A DNA stretch of 64,000 nucleotides from Anopheles merus (lineage: Eukaryota; Arthropoda; Insecta; Diptera; Culicidae): positions 31,265,158-31,329,157 of the forward strand of contig NC_054084.1 of assembly GCF_017562075.2 (NCBI RefSeq). Reading direction: 5' to 3'. Shown in pieces: positions 22,741 to 33,070 of this stretch (its first letter is position 1; each line of letters starts with the position of its first letter). The translations under genes were made by a program, and so were the position numbers. The notes below the pieces were generated by a model that saw only the letters and a program-made list of their open reading frames with translations, ran no database searches and was not told the DNA's origin.

Positions 22741-25320
22741 CAAAAAGGTGAACTTCCGGCGAGTGCCCTGCTGTCGAGACGGTTTCCGCACTTGAAGTGA
22801 ACCGGAAAATACGTAAGCGAATGTACGTGTGTACTTCCTTCACTCCACCAGGAGGTTTGTCCCGATGCAGAAGTTCCTTTCAAACTTGAGATTTTGCCTT
22901 CGGGGTGGTGATTTGCTTGCTTGACCTCAACCCACCCTTGAAGCATTGTAGCAACAAAAAAGAAGGTAGCATGCAAACGCAAGTAACAAAGTTAGGGCAG
23001 CAATAGAAAGTGAAAATGGGAATGGTTGGGTCAGGCACCCGAGAGGTGCGGGAAAGGTCGGTCGAGTTGTCTACCCAACCGGAAGTGCTTTAGTACTCGA
23101 CTCGCTATCGTCTGTGTGTTTTTTTGTGTGTGTGCCGACCCGAACCAAAATCGTTCCAACCGTAGCTCCCGGAAGTGATTGAGCGAAGGTTTTGGTGGAG
23201 TTTGGGGCATTCGAGGGGAAGCCATGATTTCCCCTCAAGCAGTGTTCCTGTGACGGGAGGCTGAAGTGTTTAGCCGTTAAAAATGGGATCCCGTGACTTT
23301 TTGATGGACTACAGATCTGCTCGGAGGCACCTTTCGGGTTGAGGAGATGACCTTTTTTTTCTTTTCCTGACTTTGAGTTTCACCCCATCAAGGGGAACAG
23401 AACGGATGGATGGCAAAGGATGCGAAAGGACATTAATGGAGCGTTTTTGCAGGAGTAGAAGAAGCAGCGAGCAAAAGCGATATCCGGGAAGGAACATCCT
23501 TCGCCACCAAGCAGGAGACGATTGACGTTGGGGCAGCAGGATGAAAGTTTTAAGCATCCGCAGGCTCCCCAAGCTGACCTCAACGATTGTGGAGAGAGTG
23601 GCGGGATGCAGGGCTGTGGCTGGAAGGATAACACTTCCGCCCTTCGTACACAAATGGCAGCGCTGTGTTCGTGTTCGTCTGCCTGTTTCCTGTTCGGGGG
23701 GGTTGGTTGGCGTGATGCGAGCGACACGGGAAAAGAAATCTCGTAGAATGAGTGTCGGTGAGACTGCGGTAGTACGTCGCGACACGAGACTACGAGGCAG
23801 GAAGTGATGAAACAGGCAAAACTGAGCATCCCCTTTGCTCCAAACAAGCGAACCCAGGTTCGGGGAGCGATTTTCCATTGCGATGTAGCTTCGCTGCGCT
23901 GGGGCAGGCAAGTCCGTTTTCCAAGAAGGATGTGAACCGGAAGAATACGAGGAGAAAACCTTTTTTCCACCACTTCGCTCCCCACCTCTGGCACTCTTTG
24001 TCTCTCTCTGTTTGGTGCGTTTCCTTTCAGTAGTGAGCAGACTACTTGACTGTTACGAACGTCGAGCACGGGCACAGTTCCCTTCTTTCTCTCTCTCTGG
24101 CTTTGGGTTTTCCACCCCTGAAAACGAGGAAGTCTACATCCGGTTCGGCTGGCACTCGGCGGGATGTATCCATGGGGGAAAGGTACGGTGGCAGTGCGCG
24201 GTATCCTTTAGCCCGTCTTCACTTCCGGAAAAGCGGTGTCCGGACGCCCGGGACGGAAAACATGCGCCATCGGCATGCGCTGTGCGGAACCGGTGCTAGA
24301 GAAGAAGAGAAAGAGGGAAAACAAGGATATGAAGAGGGACTTTGAAGCGGGTTTCTAATTTCCTTTTTCGCAAAAATCCTCGCTCTTTCCAACAGCGGAC
24401 TTTTATAAACGCAGTGAATGGGGAGGAACGGTGGGGAGGTGGGAGCAATCTGACTGTACACGGGTGGGAGCGGGGGAGAAAAATCATAAAACTCCGGAAG
24501 TGTTAACAGTGAAAAAGTACATTTTCCCTCGGTTGGAATCCACCCGAAGGATTATGTGAGGATGGTGACGAAAAGGGGGGTGGATGACGGCGGTGTTCAA
24601 ACACACACACACGTTCACACACATACACACATATACAGTCAGAAAAGAGGCAAAGCCAAACGGAAGTCAGTTTCGCTCAAGCGCCGGCTTCATGGAACGC
24701 GCGCGCACAGATCCTGCCGGAGCCCGGTCGGTCGACCGGAAGTTGAAGCTGAACGGAGGAAGCTGAAGCTGGGAACGGGGAAAGCAAGGACGAACGAACC
24801 GGTACGAAGAGAGCGAATGGGATTTTCGTTTCCTCCGGTTTGGGTTTGGAAAATCGTTCGCGGAAGTAAAAGCTCTGAAGCGAGAGACGGGAAACAAAAT
24901 GGAAAACCCGACGGTTAACCCGACAGCCTGGACGCAGTGCGGGCCCTTCCGCCTGTTCCCGGTGAACTGAAAAACTGATGAAAAGACCCGGCAAAGGATT
25001 CGTTGAAACACGTGAATACATGTGTATGCTGCTGCTGCTGATATTAGTGGAAGAGGGCAACTGAGTTTGAAAATTCCTAAACTGGGTAAAGGGAAAAAAA
25101 TCATCGTAACGTTTAGTGTGCCTTTCAAACGCGAAACGGTTAATTGGATATGTTGGATGAGTCTCTGGATGGGACGGATTTAGCCGAACAGGCTGTGTGA
25201 TGAATGTGGAACGGAAGCTGTAGGTTGGAAGGACAAGAAGATATGATGGGGCTAGAAATTTCCAGAGTTTCAGTGGAAGATACGGTGTGTGCTTATTAAT
25301 CGATGAGTGATAGGGCACGA
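22741..25320. other. Purine-skewed non-coding DNA with ETS-like motif cluster
   Basis: The plus strand is purine-rich, especially at 23,340-23,560 and 24,660-24,910. This depletes stop codons on the pyrimidine-rich minus strand and accounts for the long minus-strand frames (23,309-23,911, 23,380-24,075, 24,677-25,318). I recognise no domain in any of them. CA repeats occur at 24.6 kb. Confidence 0.5.
24598..24640. repeat. Imperfect CA microsatellite
   Basis: CA repeat with several interruptions (GTT, T). Confidence 0.9.
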
Positions 25321-26050
25321 GTTTTAGCGCATTACAATTAGGTCGTGTTCTACCAACTGGTTTGTTTGGATACTAAAGTATAGAGTTTAAATAACTTCTG
25401 GTATATGATAGTTATTATTATTAGTCCTATTTTTTTGTTGATTGCTATGTTTCTATGTTTACGTTGATCTTGTGAAGTTAAAAAGTTCTTAAGAGCTTAA
25501 GCAGATAGAAGAATTAGAATTCGAACTAGGGTTGTAAACGCGTATTTGTCAGTAGCTAGTAAAAACATCCAATTCAAGGTGGCTAGATAAATTACGTGTG
25601 GGTTCTTAATTCTGATATTAATAGTCATGATGGATGGAGTTCTCTATGGAGACTGGTAGAAAGGGAGTTATGGTTGCTAAGGATTTTGTATGAAACTTAG
25701 GACTCGCTAGCTGTCCAATGAAGCTGTCAGATCAGCGAATAGCATCGGAGAGTAACAGTAAATTCATTGCATTGCCAATAAAGACACTCTATCCTCACTC
25801 CAAAATGCTTTACCATGCTGTTTTTGCGTAAATTTCTTGAAATAATTTAATTTAACCCCCATAAAGGATTTGCAAGCTGAATGTATCGTTGACCGTTCCC
25901 AATAAATACTTGCTTAATATATAAAACACTGCCTAAAAAAAAAGGATCACCGTTTTTTGCATCGCAGGGTCGCTTCATCCCTGTGTAAGCTTTACAATAG
26001 CAACGACACAGCAACAAAAAAATATCTCCGTAAAAGTTTGATAGCAAAAT
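25321..26050. other. AT-rich island
   Basis: AT-rich DNA without open frames of note. An 11-base segment, ATAAATTACGT at 25,587-25,597, is identical to part of the dispersed motif at 28,417-28,436. The rest of that motif is not present here. Confidence 0.5.
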
Positions 26051-28030
26051 GAAATTTTCGTTTTACATTCCCAATTAACGCTCCTCCCGCCAAAGGCTGG
26101 CAAACGTTCGCTCTTATGCGTTTTAATTTGTGAAAGCTGGAATAACCAGCCAAAAGCAGCGAAAAAATACATTGAACCCCCTCGTAATGTCCGCTCTTTT
26201 TCATTTTTGCACCGAGGTTTTCCTGCATCCTGGTGCTTGCTGCTGCTGCTGCGTGACCTTTTTCCGGTTTGCCGGCTCTCCGGCAATGTGTTCTCGGCAG
26301 CGATGGGAACGAAGCTTTCGCTGGGAGAAATACAGGAAACATGAACAGGAAGTGAACCAAAATCCTCCTACCGGAACACACACACACACACTGGAGTCTC
26401 TGGCTGTGCCGTCCCAAAAGGCCCCAACGACAAGCTCCCCTAGACCTGTGTGCGGATGCATCCTGGCGATCGTTTTCGTGTTTTTTATTTGGGCGACCGT
26501 TTTCCGGTTGTCGCAATGCAATGGTAAAAAGGAAGTCAGTGTTTCGGGCGGCGATGGAAAACCGGTTCCTGTTTCGGGAGCAGAAAAAAGGCACATGAAT
26601 GTGCTGCTACGCTTAGTGCTGCTGGTGGTGGTGGTGATACAGCACCGACCAGCACTGTAGTCACGCTACACGTGATCGAACAGGAGCAAGTTGAAGTGGA
26701 GATTTGGGGAGGTGAGGCCGGAAAAAAAGCATAAATGTCCCCAACTCCCCAACTTTTTTTTGTCGACTCTATTTTCGCTGCTGCATTTTTACGCATCGCA
26801 GTGCACGATGCAATTGGTATGGCTGCATCCTACCCCTTCCTCCCAGCCACCCACCCATCCAATTTTCTGCCCAAAAAACCAGTGGCCCAAAGATGGCCGG
26901 AAAGGAAGCGCCGATAATATGTGCGAACGGGTTTTTGCGGGACCGTGCGATGTATGTGTGCAAAATTTTCACTTCCTTTTTCCGTTTCCGACCCGTTTCG
27001 CTTCGTGGAACAGGAAGCTTGCGCGCGCTCTCGCTCGCCTGGAATGAATAATAACAAAGTGCGCAATCTGGCGCACCGTGCCTACAAAAATCATGCCCAA
27101 AATATTGAAAATTAGCACCCGACGGGGTTCGTGTGCTGCAGGGGCAGGATGTGTGTGTGTGTATGAAATTTCGCTTACCGTTTTCACCAATGTTTAATGG
27201 TTGTCTGTGTCGCACACACGAGACATCCTGTTTCCCTGCCGTCCTGCCGCAACAAAAAGGACATTCATCCTCGATCATTCCGCCGGCCGTTAAAAAAAAG
27301 CACGACAAGTTATTTTGCGCTTGTATTATTCGTCCACTGCAACAGCAATTTTATTCCACTGCTTGCTTGTCCAATGACCACGTTTTTCACCACCGTTGCA
27401 TTCCACATTATTTTGTTTAGCAGAAGCAGGAGAAGCGATATTTCCTGCCTTCTGGGGGTCAGTTTTCACCGGTTCGGTGTATTGGTGGGCCCTGGGTATA
27501 TTAGCCAACAGCAGCAGCACTTCCGTTCCGTGTGATTTCAGTTGCACGTTTTCCTTCGCCAATCGTTCCACGTGGCGCCACCAAACAGAACCAGAGCGGA
27601 TGATGGCCAGGGCAATAAATTTGCATCCGCATCGTTTTTCGCATCGTGCTTTTTTTGCTGCTTGATGCGAGCTTTTATTCACGCGGGCTCAGTCGCAGAT
27701 TCGAAGTTTGTGAGGAAGGAGATTCGGGGGACGTTCATGTTGACAGTGCGTTTACGGGCTCATGTGTATCCTTGCTTCACTGCGTCTCGGCTTGCTCCGC
27801 TGAACAGGTGTGTGTGCGTGTGTGTGTGTTTGATGTGAACCGGAGGTTTGGGTGCGTTTTTTTTCGGGGCTTTCGTCCTTTGGGATGACGTTTTGATTTT
27901 GAATCCTATTGCCTCCGCTATTAGCGTGTGCTGGGCGATTGGCTGTGTACGTTTTGTATAAATCGGCTTTGCATATTTGACTGTTGCACATCGGAAGCAG
28001 TTCAATTATGAAGGAAGGCAGGAAAAAGAG
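26051..28030. other. Non-coding mixed DNA, no recognisable gene
   Basis: It contains a TGC tract at 26,237-26,252, short AC repeats and a GTG run near 26,620-26,637. Open frames up to 200 codons (minus strand 25,992-26,594) read through these repeats and lack recognisable domains. A POU octamer ATTTGCAT lies at 27,619-27,626. Confidence 0.5.
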
Positions 28031-28416
28031 AGAGTAGAAAATTGAAGTGAAATAAAACGGAATTTTTTAGGGGATTTTTTTGAAGTTCAGTAAGAATGAC
28101 CTGTCCGGAGCAGTGTTTGGTTCATTTAATTCGTATTAAAAATACATTGAATACATTTTTAAATCCGATCAAATGCAGTACTTGAGCTATTTGAATAACT
28201 TATACGGAGTCGAATTGGACAGTAGCAAATTACTTATTGATTACTGTTTGTTAGAATTCAAAAGCGATTGGCATGTAGCTTAAAATGTTTGTTAATTACT
28301 TTTTAAATAGTTTAAATAAAGTTAGATTATTTTTTGACCATTTAATCAACAAGTAAAACTACTTACCGTAAATTAGTGTATACTTCAAACAGGAAAAACA
28401 GAAATTGTTAAAAAGG

Positions 28417-28436
28417 GGGTCATCCATAAATTACGT
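28417..28436 (+). repeat. Dispersed motif GGGTCATCCATAAATTACGT
   Basis: I recall this motif, in close variants, as a recurrent piece of non-autonomous DNA transposons in many arthropod genomes; I could not verify this here. It lies 18 bp left of the pogo-like MITE. To the right of the MITE, TGTAACGTAAT at 28,994-29,004 partly matches the reverse complement that such an element would carry at its other end. The MITE may have inserted into an older copy. Confidence 0.4.
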
Positions 28437-28454
28437 TTCATGAAAGTGAGAATA

Positions 28455-28943
28455 CAGACAGTCCCCAAGATACGCGGTACCTCTTCTACACGGATTTGGA
28501 GATACGCGGTTTACTAAATTTGACAGTTCTTTGAGCAAATTGTACTGATTTGATGTATCAATTGTCAATTAAAAAATAGTTTCCTTTTTGTTCGGGTCTA
28601 AACAATCGGACTTATTCTATTCTGAACTCGATTCGATTCGAGTCGAGAAAATGAACTCCAAAGGGAACTTTTCCATATAAATGAACACACAAAACTCATC
28701 AACTGGACATTTAGTAATCACAACACGAATATAAGAATAAAATACTCATGAATATTTGAAAAAAGTTCAAAACTGTTATCTGCAGTCATAATCGTATCAA
28801 ATATTTAATTTAGTGGCTAAAATCACCCATTTCATGCACAATTACAAGAGAATTAGCTATATTTTGACTAGAAACTGCGTGATTCGACGGTGTTTTGTAT
28901 CCATTTTCAGTTCCGATTAGTAGTGTATCTCGGGGACTGTCTG
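28455..28943. mobile_element. Pogo/Tigger-like MITE, 489 bp, non-autonomous
   Basis: The element begins CAGACAGTCCCC and ends GGGGACTGTCTG. Its first and last 21 bases are inverted repeats with 19 of 21 positions matching (28,455-28,475 against 28,923-28,943). It is flanked on both sides by TA (28,453-28,454 and 28,944-28,945), the target duplication of Tc1/mariner-type elements. Ends starting CAG and followed by a CCC(C/T)CGAG-type motif are typical of the pogo/Tigger group. An internal GGAGATACGCGG at 28,498-28,509 repeats part of the left end, and a weaker counterpart (ATCACGCAGTTT on the reverse strand) lies inside the right end. There is no transposase frame, so movement would have needed an enzyme supplied elsewhere. 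Confidence 0.85.
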
Positions 28944-29766
28944 TATATTAAAACTCTTTATAATATATTGAGAAACTATGTCTGCTTCTTTAATGTAACG
29001 TAATGGAATAACTAACAATTAACAATTTGAGGCCTCCTCAGCGAACTATACGTGATTTATGGTAGCCATGTATCCGATCCAGCAGCAGTGTACAAAAAGA
29101 GTTTAGTATTGTCTGATTTGTGGTTGAATTTATTAAAACAAAATAACAACAATAAAAACAAGAAAAACCTGTATTATTTAACGATTTAAGTAACTCACAA
29201 CCTATAACAAATTTTGCTCGTTCAAAAAAAAAAAATGTATAAAATCACATAAATTACATCTGCACTAAACCTGATGGCGTTATCACAATACATGTCAAAT
29301 CAACTCACGAAAGCAGAACAGAAAATGCCTACTAAAACAACTAAACTCCCGAAAAACAAAAAAACACGGACGCATTCATAAACTATCCCCCGGTCGACGG
29401 ACTGGGACTGGTCCAACATAGTTGCTAGAACATGAAAATATGTTTTATAACGCTACCCCCCACTGCTAAACCGCTACTGTCCTCCGGTGTCGATGACGAC
29501 GATGCAGTGAATTCTCTCCACTGTGTCCAGTGCAAAGCTGCGGAAGGAAGGAAGGAAGCAAGGAAGGATGTTATTGCGGATGATCGACACGGAAACTGTC
29601 CGATCGGTGACAATGTTTTATCGGGGCTATTTTAGGTTTTTTTTTGTTTTGAATCCTTCATAGGATGCTGGAGGTGAGTTTTGAGGAGAGGTGGTTTTGT
29701 TGCAGGATACTGCACACACACAACAAAGTTCTAAACTCGCGCACAGATTGGAGGGACATCGTCACA

Positions 29767-29788
29767 GGGGGGGGGGGGGGGGGGGGGG
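29767..29788. repeat. 22-base G-run
   Basis: Twenty-two consecutive G residues on the plus strand, the longest homopolymer I see in the window. Its true length is likely to be uncertain in any assembly. Confidence 0.9.
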
Positions 29789-30228
29789 CTGGTTTCGGTC
29801 AGAAAAATATGACACACGGGGACATGGCGGGCGATGCAGAGTGCAATGAATGTTAAAAAAGCCGGGAAGCTGCAGTTGCAAAATAACCGAAAACTACACA
29901 CTCTACCTACCTTCCGACTCATTGTCACATCGGCCAGATCCTATCAGGGCAGGCATTTTGCACTAGCGATAGCATCAGTGGATCAGGGGAACCAACAGCA
30001 TAAAAACATGCTGCAACTATTAAACTCGCTCTCTTTTGCAGGCTGGTCAAAAGTTGGTCTTTAAAAATTGTTTATAACTATTTCATCGTTCGGCGGGTGC
30101 ATTTTCCTTCCTTTTTTTCTCTTTGCCCTTCTGCTCCCAAAACAACATCAATGCCGAACACTTTGTACGTTCTACCACCGCTTGCAGCAGGTTAAACAAA
30201 TCGCAGTAGTAAAAATAACAAAATCAAG

Positions 30229-30230
<2 letters not shown>

Positions 30231-30304
<74 letters not shown>
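30231..30304. repeat. (CA)37 microsatellite
   Basis: Uninterrupted 74-bp CA repeat, the longest perfect microsatellite of the window and probably highly polymorphic. Confidence 0.98.
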
Positions 30305-30307
<3 letters not shown>

Positions 30308-30444
30308 TGTCATGTTTTTCTAATGCCAAACCGTTCACCGGGCGGTAGCTTTGTTGGTCGTAGGGAATTGATTACGCCCGCGAAATTGAGTGCCTTTGTT
30401 TTGCCTTCCCAGCGCGGGTGTACGTGTATGTGTTAGGGTAACAA

Positions 30445-30462
30445 TGTGTGTGTGTGTGTGTG
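30445..30462. repeat. (TG)9 microsatellite
   Basis: Short perfect TG repeat 140 bp downstream of the (CA)37 tract. The two could pair as an inverted repeat. Confidence 0.9.
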
Positions 30463-32210
30463 GTTTGATTTTGTTAGCGTGGAAAATGCATCCCTTTTTT
30501 ACGTGTTGTAAAGCAATAACAAACCCATGCGGTAGGTTTGGAAAAACAGACCTCTAATAAGCCCCTAAAAAGCCGTCCCAAAGCATCCGAGTTAACATGG
30601 CGTAGTAGCTACGCTTCAAATCGCCTGCAAGTTATGCCATCCGCACTACACAACCGCCTTATTAGGGCGCCGTTCGTCGCTTGTGTCCATTTTTACTCGG
30701 AAGCTTCCAGCCGTCCGATGGGTCCGTGTGGCACAGGATCGATGAGTACCCCCTTTTTTTGTACATTATTCCCTTCCAAAGCATAGGTTTTGGTAGCGCG
30801 CTACAAACAACAATGTTGAATCAGTTTGTAAATATGTTATATGGACCTCGCCACTCCTCCGAAAGGTTATATTTGCACGTATTTGAGGCCGAAAAAAGGA
30901 ATAGGATATAACAAAAAAGGACCAAACAAAAAAACGCAGTTTAATTTATTAACAACGGAAGGAACAGGTTTCGGCTTCCATTTGCGCCCCATCTAGCACG
31001 CATCCTCTCCCCCACTCCACCTTTCGCTTCGAATGCATTTTCACACACGTGCAGCGCAGGGCCCGGAGTTTTGGTTAAATTCCTGTAAGCAATTCGGGGC
31101 AGCTCGTCAGCATAAAAATCGGCCGAGCCGGGCGTTCGGATGTTTGGTATTTTGTTGCAAATTTTATCCCTGTTACACACTCACACACACACACACACGT
31201 GTACCATCGCCAATCAAGGCCGGAGCGTGGGGTAGATAGGAAAAAAGCACACCCACCCCCTACCAGCAACCAGAGCATCTGATATCAGATAGTTGCAAAA
31301 GTTTTGCCTATGTACTTTGGTGGGCTTTTTTTCGCGTGAATCGATCCGTTCGATATGTTCGAATATGTTTCGCAATGTTTGGACTTTTCGGTACGTCCTG
31401 TGGGTATGGATTGGGGGTGAACAGGGGCAGTGGATGAAAAGGGGTGAGAGAGAATCGCCATTTGCCTGCTTTTCATGGAAAGTCGAGCAAGCCTGGCAAA
31501 GCAGGGGGATGGGAAAGAATCGGAAATTGCATGGAAAATTCACTTGTATTCAATGGAATTTCTGCTTCCGCTAGGATAGTACCCCGCCGCTTGCCCCGCC
31601 GAATGCACTTCTCCTGCGCTCGTTAGAAATGGATGTGTGCGTGAAGAATAACACGCGCGGGCGTGTTCGTGTGTTTGGGAGGGCAAATTGATATTTTCCA
31701 ACCATTTTTATCGTCCGTTTTTCTCCGCTGCTGCTGCTATGTTGCGTTTCGGCCAGGAAGTGACGCATGAGGCATGAGGTTTGGTTTGCAGTTCGACAAT
31801 CGCTGCTCGATGCTGGGCACCGATGGTTTGTTATGTTTCGCGTTTTGAATATATTCCATCCCCGGAACCCGGGACCCCGGGACGGAAGGATTGGTTTAGG
31901 CTTGTTAGGCTCCGATTCGGGCTGAGTTTGTTAATAAAAAAGCCGGAGGTGGTGGAGGTGGTGGCAAGCGGGTTGGTTGAAGGAATAAAAACATATTTAT
32001 TTGCTCACCGTAAACGCGGGTCGAATCATCAGGAAGCTGATTCACGTGGAAGAAATGTTATGATTAAACAAATTTCGGAATCGCGGAAATGCGTTGGCTC
32101 TTCCACGTTGTATCTCTTGGTTTTGGTATGGTGTGCTTCATACTATTGTTTGGTTGGTGTAATATATGTAAGAGGGTTTGAAAAAATAACTTTTCTAGAT
32201 TGTTTTGGTA

Positions 32211-33070
32211 TGTAGAATTTAAATATCATTTCCATGGAGTTCATAGGTCTTTGCGAAGTAGCTGCTTTTAGAAATAGGAGAAACTTACTCAAAAGACTTT
32301 CTTCAGACATTTGGCCAAATAACGACTCAGAGACAACATTGATAAATTGTTTTAAATCTTAATTTAGTGTATTTAATTTCAGAGCCGAAAATATAAATAA
32401 ATAATAATAGTAATAATATATTCAACCCGGCCTCGTAGTACAGTCGTCAACTCGTACGACTTAAAAAATACCCGTCATGGGTTCAAGCCCCGAATGGACC
32501 GTGCCGCCATACGTAGGACTTGACTATCCTGCTATGGAGGGGGGGGGGGAGAATGAGTCACTGAAAGCCAAGCCCACAGACAGGCCTTGACCGACAACGG
32601 TTGTTGAGCCAAAAACGAAGAAGAAGAAGAAGAAGTAATAATATTCATCATTCTACAACCGTTGTGATTAATGATTGATATTGAAGATTAAACTGTTTTT
32701 GGGTCAGATACTAAACTTTTAATATTTCTAACAGCATTATTCAACGCCCGCGAGATGTTTTTTAACAAGACAGGTGTCACAAGCATATGACACAGCAAGC
32801 TTTAAATATTGCTGTGAGCATTGCAAATGGACCCAGACAACAATATTAAAGGCAAAAAGCTGTTCTTTGTGTTTATCAGCCAATGACTTAAGAAGACCTA
32901 CCAAGAATGTAAATAAGTCGTTACATTTGATATGAAATTTCCAGAAAAAAAAACATTAAATTACCATCGTGTTTATTTAACTTAAGTGATTGTTATATCT
33001 CCTTGTTATTGCGAAAAAAAAAACTGTTATGTAACATTCTAATGGACAGGAAAATGGCAGGTTAGTAGAT
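32211..33070. other. AT-rich island hosting a SINE
   Basis: AT-rich DNA around SINE copy 1. Outside the SINE I see only A- and T-rich low-complexity sequence. Confidence 0.55.
32425..32635 (+). mobile_element. tRNA-derived SINE, SINE200-like, copy 1
   Basis: A 211-bp element with internal RNA polymerase III promoter boxes. A B box, GGTTCAAGCCC, is at 32,480-32,490, and an A-box-like CTCGTAGTACAGTC lies about 40 bp upstream. The body continues through CGTAGGACTTGACTATCCTG and CTTGACCGACAACGGTTGTTG to a (GAA)n tail at 32,617-32,635. Imperfect target duplications flank it: AGTAATAATATATTCA at 32,409-32,424 and AGTAATAATATTCA at 32,634-32,647, differing by one AT. It matches my recall of the Anopheles SINE200 family, unverified. 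It carries no protein and would depend on a LINE for movement. An internal run of ten G (32,540-32,549) is absent from copy 2. Confidence 0.88.

Larger units (their letters stand above)
22752..27534. promoter_or_regulatory. Cluster of ETS-like GGAAGT/ACTTCC sites
   Basis: By eye I count 16 hexamers: 22,752; 22,833; 23,081; 23,171; 23,633; 23,800; 24,128; 24,221; 24,496; 24,662; 24,738; 24,862; 26,348; 26,531; 26,971; 27,529. Six are full CCGGAAGT octamers (at 22,752, 23,079, 23,169, 24,221, 24,494 and 24,736). About two hexamers would be expected in 4.8 kb with equal base frequencies. CCGGAAGT is the classical core bound by ETS-domain factors, represented in flies by Pointed and Yan. Enhancer activity is inference. 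Confidence 0.3.
28031..29400. other. AT-rich island hosting a MITE
   Basis: AT-rich DNA around the 489-bp pogo-like MITE. It carries no open frame of note. Outside the MITE, an arthropod-type dispersed motif is seen at 28,417-28,436. The part from 29,010 to 29,400 holds adenine-rich runs only. Confidence 0.55.
29401..32210. other. Non-coding mixed DNA with the longest CA repeat
   Basis: The stretch contains a GGAA run at 29,542-29,558, a 22-base G-run, the (CA)37 tract, a (TG)9 tract and a CCCGGGAC-type patch at 31,860-31,885. Open frames are short and show no domain. Confidence 0.5.

Noticed and set aside
23309..25318. Minus-strand frames of 200-231 codons
   Set aside because: The plus strand is purine-rich here, so stops are depleted on the minus strand. 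The peptides are serine-, proline- and leucine-rich without domains.
26130..26660. 176-codon plus-strand frame
   Set aside because: It opens with GTG and contains CCCCC and THTHT segments that come from TGC and CA repeats.
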